Numbered from the stretch's first letter, positions 19,122-28,632 are shown. The stretch is DNA of 41,547 nt from Chthoniobacterales bacterium (GCA_025929155.1 JAICMR010000006.1:1-41547), one strand, 5' to 3'. Notes: a model not told the origin generated them from the letters alone. Numbers and translations are program-made.

Positions 19122-19583
19122 ATGAATCAAAAATCCCTGCGATATATCTTTGCTGGCGTCGCTACGCTGGCTTTCGTTGCTATCAGCGGATGCGCGACGG
19201 ACAAGAATCTGCAACCGCAAGGATCAAACGCGGGAGGAACCGCCGGGTTTGATCTCGCCGATACCAATCACGACGGAAAGCTTTCGCGCGATGAAGCGAG
19301 TGATTTTCTGACTAACGAGATTTTTGACTCTCGCGATCTGAATCACGATGGAAAGATGACGGAGAAAGAATGGTCAGCTGGTGACACGGAACGCGCAGCG
19401 GATTTTAAGAAGCGTGACACGAACCACGATGGAATTGTAACTCGCGACGAAGCGCTCAAGTATGCGCGAGCCCACGGCATGATGAACAACATCATGCGGG
19501 AAGCAGATAAGAATGGTGATGGCTCGCTCGACCGCGCGGAAGTGAAAGCTTACTACAAGAGTCGCGAAACTCCGCAGCCGTAG
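19122..19583 (+). CDS. EF-hand domain lipoprotein (four EF-hand loops)
   Basis: LAFVAISGC lipobox; loops DTNHDGKLSRDE, DLNHDGKMTEKE, DTNHDGIVTRDE, DKNGDGSLDRAE. Confidence 0.88.
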   Translation: MNQKSLRYIFAGVATLAFVAISGCATDKNLQPQGSNAGGTAGFDLADTNHDGKLSRDEASDFLTNEIFDSRDLNHDGKMTEKEWSAGDTERAADFKKRDTNHDGIVTRDEALKYARAHGMMNNIMREADKNGDGSLDRAEVKAYYKSRETPQP

Positions 19584-19761
19584 ATATCCGCTATTGCGTG
19601 CGGTGCTGGCGGGCGCAGGAGCCGCCGCCTCGTTCGCCGCGTCTAGCCGTTCCCGTTCATTCGGGCGCAGCTAAGGGGATTGCCCGGTCGCGATATCGGA
19701 AGGATGGCCTGCATTTCCTATGTTCAGGCTCGTTGCGATTTGGTCCAGATTCGGAGTAGCC

Positions 19762-19782
19762 CGTAGGTCCAAGGTCCGATAG
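19762..19782 (+). promoter_or_regulatory. upstream dyad motif, site 5
   Basis: CGTAGGTCCAAGGTCCGATAG, about 76-88 nt before the hypothetical gene start (19858/19870). Confidence 0.7.
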
Positions 19783-19857
19783 GCGGAGGAGAAAATGGTA
19801 TTTGAAATGAGCTGGTGACATTATGCTTTAACGAGCGAGAAGGCAGGCAAACCGGCA

Positions 19858-20196
19858 TTGCCAATTGTTATGGAAGAATTCGACTTTGAGAAGCTAACAA
19901 AGGAAAGGCGCGAGTCGCTCGCCCAGACAATCCGTTCCATCAGCGTAGCGGAAATGAAAACACTGGGGAACGAGCTGTTCCCATACGTCGATGACGCTTG
20001 GCGCGATGCCTACTTTGGATTTATCGCCGAGAATCCTGGCGACAGTTTTCACTACGCGACGACCAGCGATGGTGTGCACATTCTGTATTGCAAGGATAAA
20101 GACAAGGGAATCTGGTTCCTTCCCGGCCAAGGGAAAGGACCGCTCCAGGCAACCGGGAAGCGCGTCATGAAGGAGTTGATCGAGGGGCCCATGTAG
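19858..20196 (+). CDS. hypothetical protein
   Basis: 112 aa ORF, probable start MEEFDFEKLTKERRESLAQ at 19870; regulatory-like motif upstream at 19762. Confidence 0.6.
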   Translation: MPIVMEEFDFEKLTKERRESLAQTIRSISVAEMKTLGNELFPYVDDAWRDAYFGFIAENPGDSFHYATTSDGVHILYCKDKDKGIWFLPGQGKGPLQATGKRVMKELIEGPM

Positions 20197-20253
20197 CCAC
20201 CCTTTCGCTTTCCTGAAATGAGCTCGCCGAAATCTACATTGGAGGGCGCGGAT

Positions 20254-20274
20254 GGTAGGACCAAGGTCCAATAT
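20254..20274 (+). promoter_or_regulatory. upstream dyad motif, site 6
   Basis: GGTAGGACCAAGGTCCAATAT, about 47 nt before the DUF3300 gene start (20321). Confidence 0.7.
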
Positions 20275-20320
20275 CGTTTAAAAACCGCTCCGCGTAATTT
20301 CGCGGGTAGAAAAGGAACCT

Positions 20321-21760
20321 ATGAAGCTCAGCATGACTCGATCTTTCTTTGCCGGCCAGACTTTCCGGATAGCGATTACCACTTTGTGCGTTGCGTTGTT
20401 TACGCCCGGTGAGTATGCTGTCGCCCAGGCGCCGCAAGCGGAATCGGCGGTGCAGCAGACAACGACTACGGAAAGTGAAGCGCCAAAGCTTCCGAACGAC
20501 CAATTGGATTCGTTGGTCGCGCCGATTGCTCTTTATCCCGATCCACTTCTGGCTCAGACGCTAGCTTCTTCCACTTATCCGATTGAGCTCATCCAGCTCC
20601 AACAGTGGATGGATCAGAACAAGGATTTGAAAGACAAAGCGCTCGCGACCGCAGTAGCAAAACAGCCGTGGGATCCGAGCGTCCAGGCGATGGCGGGTTA
20701 TCCCGAAGTCGTGCAGCGCATGGCTGGCAATATCCAATGGACAGACGACCTCGGTAATGCCTTTCTGGCGCAAGAATCTGACGTGATGGACGCGGTGCAG
20801 CGCATGCGTGCGAAGGCCGAAGGCAGCGGAAATCTAAAGACCAACGCGCAACAGAAGGTCGAGACCCAGACCGTTGAAGGAGGCAAGCAGGTCATCGTGG
20901 TCGAGCAAGCCGATCCCGAGGTCGTTTACGTCCCGTCTTATGATCCCGTCGTCGTCTACGGCGCGGCCCCCGCTGCCTATCCCTATTATCCCTACACTTA
21001 TCCCGGGTACTATCCCGGAATGGGGCTGGCGTGGGGAGCCGGACTCGCACTCGGCGCAGCATGGGTGGGCGGAGCTTGGGGACATTGGGGCAATTGCAAC
21101 TGGGGCGGCGGAGACATCAATATCAACCGAAATAATAATTTCAATCGCAACAACAATTTCAATCGCCAGCAAGGAGGTAAGTGGAACCACAATGCGAAGC
21201 ATCGCGGAAATGCTCCTTATGGTGACCGAGGCACAGCGAATAAGTTTGGCGGGTCGGCTCGCGGGGAACGTGGTGCAGCGGGAGCTGGTAGCCGCGGACG
21301 CGGTGAAGCAGGCGCGCGTCCCGGCGGAGGCGGTGCTGGAGCTGCAAATCGACCTAATAGCGGCAGAGGAAATGGAACTCGGCCAGGAGGTGGCGCAAGT
21401 ACGAAGCCTGCCAATCGAGGGAGCGCCAACGCGGGTAATCGAGCGAGCGGCGGAGCGAACGCGCGCTCGAAGAGCGGAAACGGCGGGCGCTCAGCTAGTA
21501 CGAAGCCGGCCAATCGAGGGAGCACCAACGCGGGTAACCGAACCAGCGCCAGTCGGCCGAGCGGGTCAAGCAGGGGGAACCAGGTCGGCAACCGCAGCGT
21601 ATCGCCGAGCCGCAGCGGTGGCAGCAGCGCGTTCAACAGTGGCGGCCGCAGCGGAAGCTCCGCGCGTGCCGCGAGCAGTCGGGGAGGTCGTAGCATGGGA
21701 GGCGGTGGCATGAGTCGCGGCGGCGGCGGTGGCCGTGGCGGTGGGGGAGGCCGAAGATAA
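20321..21760 (+). CDS. DUF3300 domain secreted protein with Gly/Asn/Arg/Ser-rich low-complexity C-terminus
   Basis: LPNDQLDSLVAPIALYPDPLLAQTLASSTYPIELIQLQQWMDQN...QPWDPSVQAMAGYPEVVQRM; DPEVVYVPSYDPVVVYG; tail RGGGGGRGGGGGRR. Confidence 0.9.
   Translation: MKLSMTRSFFAGQTFRIAITTLCVALFTPGEYAVAQAPQAESAVQQTTTTESEAPKLPNDQLDSLVAPIALYPDPLLAQTLASSTYPIELIQLQQWMDQNKDLKDKALATAVAKQPWDPSVQAMAGYPEVVQRMAGNIQWTDDLGNAFLAQESDVMDAVQRMRAKAEGSGNLKTNAQQKVETQTVEGGKQVIVVEQADPEVVYVPSYDPVVVYGAAPAAYPYYPYTYPGYYPGMGLAWGAGLALGAAWVGGAWGHWGNCNWGGGDININRNNNFNRNNNFNRQQGGKWNHNAKHRGNAPYGDRGTANKFGGSARGERGAAGAGSRGRGEAGARPGGGGAGAANRPNSGRGNGTRPGGGASTKPANRGSANAGNRASGGANARSKSGNGGRSASTKPANRGSTNAGNRTSASRPSGSSRGNQVGNRSVSPSRSGGSSAFNSGGRSGSSARAASSRGGRSMGGGGMSRGGGGGRGGGGGRR
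21398..21548 (+). repeat. imperfect direct repeat, 52-bp units spaced 99 bp (33 codons) inside the DUF3300 gene
   Basis: AGTACGAAGCCTGCCAATCGAGGGAGCGCCAACGCGGGTAATCGAGCGAGCG at 21398 and AGTACGAAGCCGGCCAATCGAGGGAGCACCAACGCGGGTAACCGAACCAGCG at 21497 (STKPANRGSxNAGNR). Confidence 0.85.
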
Positions 21761-21785
21761 GAAACAATCCACAGGAACCAAACCA

Positions 21786-22760
21786 ATGAAATCAAAATCA
21801 GCACTCATGACCTGGTCTAAAAAGCCTCTAAGCGCTTCCGTAACTGTTATTGGTTGGCTCGCGCTGGCTGTCGCGACACAGGCAGATCAAAAACAATTCG
21901 ATACCCCTCAACAGGCAGCTGACAGCCTTGTTCAGGCGGCCGAGGCTTTCGACGTACCTGCCCTCACCGAGATCCTAGGGCCCGATAGTACCGACATCAT
22001 CAGCTCGCAGGATCCGGTTGCCGATAAGAAGCAAGCTCTGGCATTCGCTACCAAGGCGAAGGAAAAGATGTCGATCGAAAAAATAGGGAAAAACGAAGTT
22101 GCTCTCGCGGTTGGTAATGACAACTACGAGCTGCCGATTCCTCTGACCAAAAAATATGGCAAATGGTCCTTCGATACCAAAATCGGCCGGGAAGAAATCC
22201 TCAATCGGCGAATCGGCGCAAACGAATTAGATGCGATCGAGATCTGCCGCGGCTATGACGACGCACAACTCGAATACGCCGCGGAAAAGCATGACGACTC
22301 GAAGGTGAATCAGTATGCCCAACGCATCATCAGCACGCCTGGGAAACACGATGGACTAGCATGGAAGAACCCGGATGGTACTTGGGGGGGTCCAGTCGGC
22401 GAGGAAGTCGCAAAGGCCCTTGAGCAGGGCTATTCAGATAAGGCTCAGCCCTATCACGGCTACTACTTCAAGGTTCTGAAGGGCCAGGGACCGAACGCCC
22501 CAATGGGACAAATGGACTTCGTGGTCGAGGGCGCCATGATCGGCGGGTTCGCCCTCGCTGCCGCGCCCGCGCAGTATCGAGTAACCGGAGTGACAACCTT
22601 TATAGTCGGGGCTGATGGAGTAGTTTACGAGAAGGATCTTGGACCCGATACCTTGAAGATATTTCAAAGCATGGAACGCTTTGACCCCGACAAGACTTGG
22701 AAGGCTACGGATGATGAGTGGCCTGACGATCAAGAAACAGAAGAACCGTCAACCGAATAA
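21786..22760 (+). CDS. DUF2950 domain exported protein
   Basis: KQFDTPQQAADSLVQAAEAFDVPALTEILGP; WSFDTKIGREEILNRRIGANELDAIEICRGYDDAQLEYA; PYHGYYFKVLKGQGPNAP; start at internal Met 21786. Confidence 0.9.
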   Translation: MKSKSALMTWSKKPLSASVTVIGWLALAVATQADQKQFDTPQQAADSLVQAAEAFDVPALTEILGPDSTDIISSQDPVADKKQALAFATKAKEKMSIEKIGKNEVALAVGNDNYELPIPLTKKYGKWSFDTKIGREEILNRRIGANELDAIEICRGYDDAQLEYAAEKHDDSKVNQYAQRIISTPGKHDGLAWKNPDGTWGGPVGEEVAKALEQGYSDKAQPYHGYYFKVLKGQGPNAPMGQMDFVVEGAMIGGFALAAAPAQYRVTGVTTFIVGADGVVYEKDLGPDTLKIFQSMERFDPDKTWKATDDEWPDDQETEEPSTE

Positions 22761-22952
22761 CACGGTGGAGACTGCCTCCGCTGAAGTGAGTCTCAGCGAC
22801 CGGGCATGAGATTAACCAGATGCGCCGATTGGACGTGTGCCCCAAGCCATTCCATTTCTCTGCGCAAGCTGGGCTACAGCGCGCCCTACCGACTTCCTGA
22901 TCGCGCCGGCATCTGCAGCGGAAGCTACGACACATAAGCTGCTCGATGCTCC

Positions 22953-23579
22953 GTGATCGCGCGCACCCCTGAGATCGTTAGCCGGCGGCTGGCCGACCTT
23001 CTCCTCTTCTGCGTCACCGCAACGGAGTTGGTCATCCTCCTTCTCCTGACGCCCACATTCGAGATTGCAGACTGGATCTACGTCTTCCAACATCTGATGG
23101 TTCTTGGAATTGCCATCACCCGGCCTCGTCCCAAGCTCCGGGATTACTCGATCCTTTCCAGTACGGCGGTCGGAGTCGCCTATGCTTATCCGTATGCCCA
23201 GGTTATCTATCTGCGTTGGTCGCCGGGCGAAGCAGCGTGGCCTGCCGGGGGCCTCGTCTTAGTATCACTCGCCGCTGTCCTGAGCCTTGTTAGCCTTTTC
23301 GCGATGGGGAGACGATTCGGGGTCCGGCCGGCTTTGAGAGGCCTGGTAACGGGAGGTCCGTACCGATTTGTCCGCCACCCGATCTATCTTTCCTACATCC
23401 TTGGAGACATCGGATACAACCTCGAGGAATGGAACTTCGTGACCGTATTTCTGGTCTTGCTCGGTTGGGCTTCTTTGCTCTACCGCATCCACGCCGAGGA
23501 AGCAGTAATCTCTCAACACGCCGGCTGGCCCGCCTACGTTGGTTCAGTCCGCTACCGCGTGTTGCCCGGCATTTGGTGA
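22953..23579 (+). CDS. isoprenylcysteine carboxyl methyltransferase (ICMT/PEMT)-like membrane methyltransferase
   Basis: Multiple TM segments; LVTGGPYRFVRHPIYLSYILGDIG; HAEEAVISQHAGWPAYVGSVRYRVLPGIW. Confidence 0.82.
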   Translation: MIARTPEIVSRRLADLLLFCVTATELVILLLLTPTFEIADWIYVFQHLMVLGIAITRPRPKLRDYSILSSTAVGVAYAYPYAQVIYLRWSPGEAAWPAGGLVLVSLAAVLSLVSLFAMGRRFGVRPALRGLVTGGPYRFVRHPIYLSYILGDIGYNLEEWNFVTVFLVLLGWASLLYRIHAEEAVISQHAGWPAYVGSVRYRVLPGIW

Positions 23580-23615
23580 AAGTAGCCGTTGAGTCCGATC
23601 CCGACAATGCGCTTC

Positions 23616-24087
23616 TTAGTCTGAAGGAGGCTGGTGACTGGCTAAGTAGGCCTCAAGTTCGGCCCGATCCAGCTTCCCGTCCTGGTTTTGTCCGCTGCCC
23701 GCATGAGCGAGGTCCCTCCACCTCCCTCGCGACCAAACACGATTGCTTCCTGGATCGTGACGACACGGTCTCGATGGTAGCCTCGCTTACGAAAACTCAG
23801 CAGTTGACGAGAGCCACCCTAAGTCCAATCCTGCTTCGTTAGGCGTCCGTCACGATTGCGATCACGCGCCACAAACACGAATATAAACAAGTAGTCCACG
23901 GCCTCCCCACGCTAGCGCTTCCCGTCGTGATCGGCGTCGGCATGAGCAAAAGTATCGTCGGCCGATGCCGAGGATGGACGATCTTTGGAGACCGACCATC
24001 CGGCGGAGGCAAGGAGGCAGCAAATAGCCACGAGGGCAATCCACCACGGGTATGGTCGAGGCGGGCGAGCTTGGGGTTTTCTTTCAT
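23616..24087 (-). pseudogene. decayed EF-hand protein gene, paralogue of 19122..19583
   Basis: Minus strand reads HADADHDGKR*RGEAVDYLFIFVFVARDRNRDGRLTKQDWT* (two in-frame stops), then after frame changes ADK-QDGKLDRAELEAYLASHQPPSD*; clear EF-hand loops aligned with the intact paralogue. Confidence 0.85.
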
Positions 24088-24262
24088 CCTATTTGTTGTT
24101 TTACTTAGGCAGATGAGTCACATAAATGTGAACTAACTCCATTCAAATTCCACAGTGTCGGTCACGCGCATACCGCTTGGATTATATAGAGATAAATTCC
24201 CGTCCCGTTAATCCTGAGGGATTCTAAATTCAATCCAAATAGCTTCTCCTTTCCGGGGGCAT

Positions 24263-24697
24263 TTACACCGTGACTGGCTGCGCGAGTTGGAAACCCCATC
24301 TTCGCGCCGACAGGCAATACGAAGTCTCTCGAGGTTATTTGGCGGCGCCGGCCGCGAGCTGTGCTCGTCTGTAAGCGCCGGTTGTTTGATCGGAAGGTTT
24401 TCCCATCGACGGCAATTCGCCGTGAGGTTCACCGTCAGGGAAGAAGAGCCGATCTTGGTCGAGGTTTCCACCTTGCCGATCAATTTGGTTCCAGCTCGAG
24501 CCACGACCCTTCCTTTTAACAACAATGTCCTGATCAAGCTGCGCGGTGAACTGCTTTCCCACTGCGTCTTTGGTCGAAATGGAATTCAGAGTTTTCACCG
24601 CCAAAGTTGTGCCGGCTGGGGTTGTGCCAGCGAGCAACGAAAGCTGTGTTGCCATCCAGGGGCAGATGGAAGGGATGAGAAAGTTTCTCCGATTCAT
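24263..24697 (-). pseudogene. decayed paralogue of hypothetical exported gene 18500..18949
   Basis: MNRRNFLIPSICPWMATQLSLLAGTTPAGTTLAVKTLNSISTKDAVGKQFTAQLDQDIVVK then, after a frameshift at an A-run (GTTAAAAGG), GRVVARAGTKLIGKVETSTKIGSSSLTVNLT; further frame changes to RDFVLPVGAKMGF and QLAQPVTV*. Confidence 0.82.
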
Positions 24698-24772
24698 CGT
24701 TGCTTCAGATGATGGAGATGGAAGCCCTTCCAGAGGCCCGCAAACAATCCATGTGCCGGGGCGTCTCGTCCC

Positions 24773-24794
24773 ATGTTGGCCCTTTGGCCTATAT
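24773..24794 (-). promoter_or_regulatory. upstream dyad motif, site 7 (degenerate, upstream of pseudogene)
   Basis: Minus-strand ATATAGGCCAAAGGGCCAACAT upstream of pseudogene 24263..24697; corresponds to site 4 in front of the intact paralogue. Confidence 0.5.
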
Positions 24795-24862
24795 GAGCTC
24801 ACCCGGTCGCCGCTTGATCTCATCAGGAAAGTCAGCCGACCTATAACCATCCTACAAATCGA

Positions 24863-24883
24863 GTATCGGACTTTGGTCTCATG
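24863..24883. promoter_or_regulatory. upstream dyad motif, site 8
   Basis: GTATCGGACTTTGGTCTCATG (reverse CATGAGACCAAAGTCCGATAC), about 51 nt before the SnoaL-like gene start (24934). Confidence 0.6.
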
Positions 24884-24933
24884 GAAGGCACGCCGGCGCC
24901 GAGGCAGGCTCTGGCGAGAAAGCAGGTCCGCCT

Positions 24934-25833
24934 ATGAAAACCATCGTCGCTCTCGTTTCGGCTTCGGCCATACTTTCGATTGCTTCGCTAGCCCAGGAGT
25001 CACCGGATAACTCATCGGAGAAGAACGCCATCTTGGCGAACGATCGCGCTTACGAGGCTGCTTACGCAAAAGGCGACGCAAAAGCGATGGCAGACTTCTT
25101 TGCCGACGATGCTCAATATACCTCCGATGATGGCCGCACCTACGACGGTCGCGCCGAGATCGAAGAGAGCATCAAGGCCACCGTTGAGGCGAGTAAGGGT
25201 GCGAAGCTGGCGATCAACCTGGACTCTGTTCGCCTGCTTTCGCCTGACGTTTTACTCGAGAAAGGCTCGAGCACCGTGACGGCAAAGAACGGCGAGACCA
25301 GCGGCGCACAATATGCCGCCGTCTATGTGAAGAAGGCCGGGGAGTGGAAAATCGGACAGTTGATCGAAACGCCACTCGCTGATCCCAGCCCGCACGACCA
25401 GCTATCACAGCTAGCATGGCTGGTTGGCCGTTGGGAGGAAACGGATAAGTCGGACGACCTGAGTGTGGAAAGTCAATATCTGTGGGCTAAGAGCGGGAAT
25501 TTCATCACGCGCAACGTGACCGTGAAGCGCGGCGGGCAGCCGACTATGGAAGGCTGGCAAGTGATCGGCTGGGATCCGATCGAAAATTGCATCCGTTCCT
25601 GGACCTTCGACGATCAAGGCGGTTTCTCCGAAGGCCGCTGGACGCGTGACGGAGAGCGCTGGCTGCTGCGCGAAACTGGCGTAACTCCGGACGGTGATCG
25701 CACGGCCGCTGACAATACTTTCACGAGGGTGAGTGACGATCGATTTACCTGGGAATCGAATAACCGGACATTGAATGGGGAGCCACAGCCGGGAATCGCG
25801 CGCATCGAGACTAACCGGCTCAAGGGAAACTAG
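24934..25833 (+). CDS. secreted SnoaL/SgcJ-like (DUF4440-type) protein with an additional C-terminal beta-rich domain
   Basis: Signal peptide; NDRAYEAAYAKGDAKAMADFFADDAQYTSDDGRTYDGRAEIEESIK; C-terminal LAWLVGRWEETDKSDDLSVESQYLWAKSGNFITRN. Confidence 0.78.
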   Translation: MKTIVALVSASAILSIASLAQESPDNSSEKNAILANDRAYEAAYAKGDAKAMADFFADDAQYTSDDGRTYDGRAEIEESIKATVEASKGAKLAINLDSVRLLSPDVLLEKGSSTVTAKNGETSGAQYAAVYVKKAGEWKIGQLIETPLADPSPHDQLSQLAWLVGRWEETDKSDDLSVESQYLWAKSGNFITRNVTVKRGGQPTMEGWQVIGWDPIENCIRSWTFDDQGGFSEGRWTRDGERWLLRETGVTPDGDRTAADNTFTRVSDDRFTWESNNRTLNGEPQPGIARIETNRLKGN

Positions 25834-25835
25834 TC

Positions 25836-27560
25836 ATGCGCTCACGAGCTGGGTTACTCTGGACAGTCACCCTTGCAGCGACGGCGGTGATGGCGAGCGG
25901 TTTTATCGCGTTCGGTCGCGGCGGAGGACGAGGCGGCGGCGGTGGAGGACGCGGTGGCGGAGGAAGCTTTTCGCGAGGTGGCGGTGGTTATTCCGGCGGA
26001 AGTCGTGGCAGCGGGAGCAGCTTTTCCCGCGGAAGCTATGGCGGTAGCGGTTATTCGCGCGGCGGGATGAGTTCGGCGGAACGCTTTGGGAATAGTCTGG
26101 GCGGGGGTGGGAGCGACTTCTCTCGATCAAGTGGACGAAGTGACTTCTCTCGGTCCGGGTCCAACGGAGGCGATTTCTCTTCGTCTTATTTCTCCGGCGG
26201 TGACGTCTCAAGGCCATCCGTAAGCACACGACCTAGTGGCGGCCGCGTTCCGTCGAGCAGTTCCCAGCGCCCGTCCACCGGCACTCGTCCCGCCAGTGCC
26301 GGCGGCGCAACTCAGCTGCCGTCTGGTAACCGACCGGGTCGCGGGACCAACACTCGCCCGTCGCAAAGACCTTCCGGTGGAACCAAGCCGCCGCGTGGCG
26401 CTGGGAATCGACCCGGCGGGAAACCTTCCCAGCTTCCTGCCAAAGGTTCCGGCAACTTTCTGGGCGCCGCGGCGGGCGCTGGTGCGGGGGCTGCGCTCGG
26501 GGGCGCCCTCGCAAATCGACCCGGTCAGTCCTCCGAGAGGCCGGGTGCCGGAGAACGCCGCACCCGACCTGAGCAACGGCCAGACTGGAGTCAGCGCTCA
26601 CAGAATCGCGATCAGCAGTGGCGTGATCGAGTGGACAATCGCAACGAAGCCTGGACCAAGCGGGGCGAACAACGCCAGCAGCGCCGCGAGGATTTCCAAA
26701 AGAATCGCGATGGACGTTGGGACAAACTGGAAGGGGCGCGTGAGGATCGGCAGGAATGGCGCGACCAAAGGCGCGAGGATTGGCAGCAACATCGCGAAGA
26801 CCTTTGGGATTACCGCGCCGATCGGGCCGAAGAAATCTGGGATAACCTGGAGGACCATTACGACAACATCTTCGACGATGCCTGGTGGGGTTACTGGGGC
26901 TGGGGTGGTTACTGGCCGGGTTACTATCCACTTGATCCCTGGTGGTGGTGGGGCAGCCCGAGCTGGAACACGGTCTACAGTTACACCGAGGTTCCGTCGG
27001 AGCCGGACTACATCGACTATGGGATGAATGTCATTTACGAAGACGACACGGTTTATGTGGATGGCAAACCCGTGCCCGCTGAGCAGTATGACGGTCCGCT
27101 CCTGGAAGCGGCCGCGACCGTCGCGCAACCACCGCCACCGATTCCGCCTTCCGATTCGAAGCAGCAGGGTGATTGGCTACCGCTAGGTGTTTTCGCTCTC
27201 GCCCAGGAGGAACGCGGCGAGGCGGTCATGTTCTTCCAGCTTTCCGTCAATCGTGAAGGTGTCATTAGTGGCGCTTTCCAGAGCACGTTGACCAATGACA
27301 GCAAGCAGGTCGCGGGCAAGGTCGACAAGGCAAGTCAGCGCGTCGCGTGGCGCATCGGCGACAATGGCAAAACGATCTACGAAACCACTCTGGCTAATCT
27401 GACGCAGGAGGTTTCACCGATTGCGATTCACTTCGATTCCAAGCGCACGCAGACATGGTTGATGGTGCGGATGCCGGCGCCCGCTCCGGCCGGCCAACAA
27501 CAGAAGCTTCCCCAAGCTCCGAAAACACCGCCGCCGCTCAAAGTAGGGAAGAACGGCTGA
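25836..27560 (+). CDS. secreted Gly/Ser/Arg-rich protein with aromatic cluster, unknown function
   Basis: RGGGRGGGGGGRGGGGSFSRGGGGYSGG N-terminus, RxExWxxxR-type charged repeats, WWGYWGWGGYWPGYYPLDPWWWWGS, globular C-terminal region; begins 3 bp after the preceding stop codon. Confidence 0.75.
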   Translation: MRSRAGLLWTVTLAATAVMASGFIAFGRGGGRGGGGGGRGGGGSFSRGGGGYSGGSRGSGSSFSRGSYGGSGYSRGGMSSAERFGNSLGGGGSDFSRSSGRSDFSRSGSNGGDFSSSYFSGGDVSRPSVSTRPSGGRVPSSSSQRPSTGTRPASAGGATQLPSGNRPGRGTNTRPSQRPSGGTKPPRGAGNRPGGKPSQLPAKGSGNFLGAAAGAGAGAALGGALANRPGQSSERPGAGERRTRPEQRPDWSQRSQNRDQQWRDRVDNRNEAWTKRGEQRQQRREDFQKNRDGRWDKLEGAREDRQEWRDQRREDWQQHREDLWDYRADRAEEIWDNLEDHYDNIFDDAWWGYWGWGGYWPGYYPLDPWWWWGSPSWNTVYSYTEVPSEPDYIDYGMNVIYEDDTVYVDGKPVPAEQYDGPLLEAAATVAQPPPPIPPSDSKQQGDWLPLGVFALAQEERGEAVMFFQLSVNREGVISGAFQSTLTNDSKQVAGKVDKASQRVAWRIGDNGKTIYETTLANLTQEVSPIAIHFDSKRTQTWLMVRMPAPAPAGQQQKLPQAPKTPPPLKVGKNG

Positions 27561-27636
27561 TAGTTAGGCCAGATGTCAATCAGTCATGAGGCATTGCTCC
27601 GTTAGGTCATGGCCGCTGCCGGTATTTTATGTTTGA

Positions 27637-28632
27637 ATGATGAAATTGTTGCGACTCATCGCCGGCATCCTGGCCTGCATCGCCGCCGTCCTCTGTACCG
27701 CATGGGCGTTTGGTGCGCTCTACTTTGATTTTCCGAGGGTAAATCTTCGGACGCCAGCGGCGATTGCTTTTGTGCTCCTGTTAGTCGGCGCGCTAATCTG
27801 GCTTCCTGGAAAACTGCGGAAGCTTGTGGGCGTTTTTGGCGCGCTTGCATTAGTGATGTGCTGGTGGCGGACATTAAGACCGACGAATGACCGACCGTGG
27901 CAGTCGGACGTCGCTCGACTTGCCTGGGCGGAGATCGATGGTGACGAGGTCAAAGTTCATAATGTGCGAAATTGCGATTATCGCACCGAGACCGATTTCA
28001 CACCCCGTTGGGAAACGCGGAGGGTACGGCTTTCGCAGATCACTGGTATGGACCTCGCGATCATGTATTGGGGATCACCGTGGATGGCCCATCCCATAGT
28101 TAGCTTTCGCTTCGCCGACGCGCTTCCGCTCTGCTTTTCAATCGAAACGCGCAAGGCAGTCGGGCAAACTTACTCGGCGCTGCGCGGCCTCTTTAGGCAA
28201 TACACACTCGTTTACGTCGTGGCGGATGAGCGCGATTCGATCCGCGTTCGCACCAATTATCGGCACGGCGAGGACGTCTATTTCTATCGGACAATGGTCT
28301 CGCCGGCTCAGGCGCGCACCCGGTTTCTGGAATACCTAAACCAGATCAACACGTTGCGGGATCATCCGCATTGGTACAACGCCATCACAAACAATTGTAC
28401 GACTAACATTCGCACCCAACGGTCAATCGACCAGCGCATACCATGGGATTGGCGGATGCTCCTGAATGGGAAAGCGGATGAGATGCTTTATGAGCGTCAC
28501 GACATTGCGACCGGCGGCCTCTCTTTTGCAGAACTCAAGCACCGTAGCCTGATTAACCAACGCGCTCGCTCTGCGGACCAGAATCCAGATTTCTCGCATC
28601 TGATCCGCGAAGGCTTGCCCGAAGGGAACTAG
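27637..28632 (+). CDS. DUF4105 domain membrane protein
   Basis: N-terminal TM segments; LSQITGMDLAIMYWGSPWMAHPIVSFRF; HWYNAITNNCTTNIRTQ. Confidence 0.82.
   Translation: MMKLLRLIAGILACIAAVLCTAWAFGALYFDFPRVNLRTPAAIAFVLLLVGALIWLPGKLRKLVGVFGALALVMCWWRTLRPTNDRPWQSDVARLAWAEIDGDEVKVHNVRNCDYRTETDFTPRWETRRVRLSQITGMDLAIMYWGSPWMAHPIVSFRFADALPLCFSIETRKAVGQTYSALRGLFRQYTLVYVVADERDSIRVRTNYRHGEDVYFYRTMVSPAQARTRFLEYLNQINTLRDHPHWYNAITNNCTTNIRTQRSIDQRIPWDWRMLLNGKADEMLYERHDIATGGLSFAELKHRSLINQRARSADQNPDFSHLIREGLPEGN

Noticed and set aside
20874-21804. Overlapping ORFs 20874..21713 (+) and 21217..21804 (-) in the DUF3300 tail
   Set aside because: Alternative-frame readings of a low-complexity GC-rich repeat region; the DUF3300 frame is clearly the coding one.
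24208-24850. Separate hypothetical genes at 24208..24537 and 24335..24850 (-)
   Set aside because: Better explained as fragments of one frameshifted paralogue of 18500..18949.
26233-27128. ORFs 26233..26931 (-), 26236..27027 (+) and 26598..27128 (-)
   Set aside because: Shadow ORFs of the Gly/Arg-rich gene 25836..27560; no family features.
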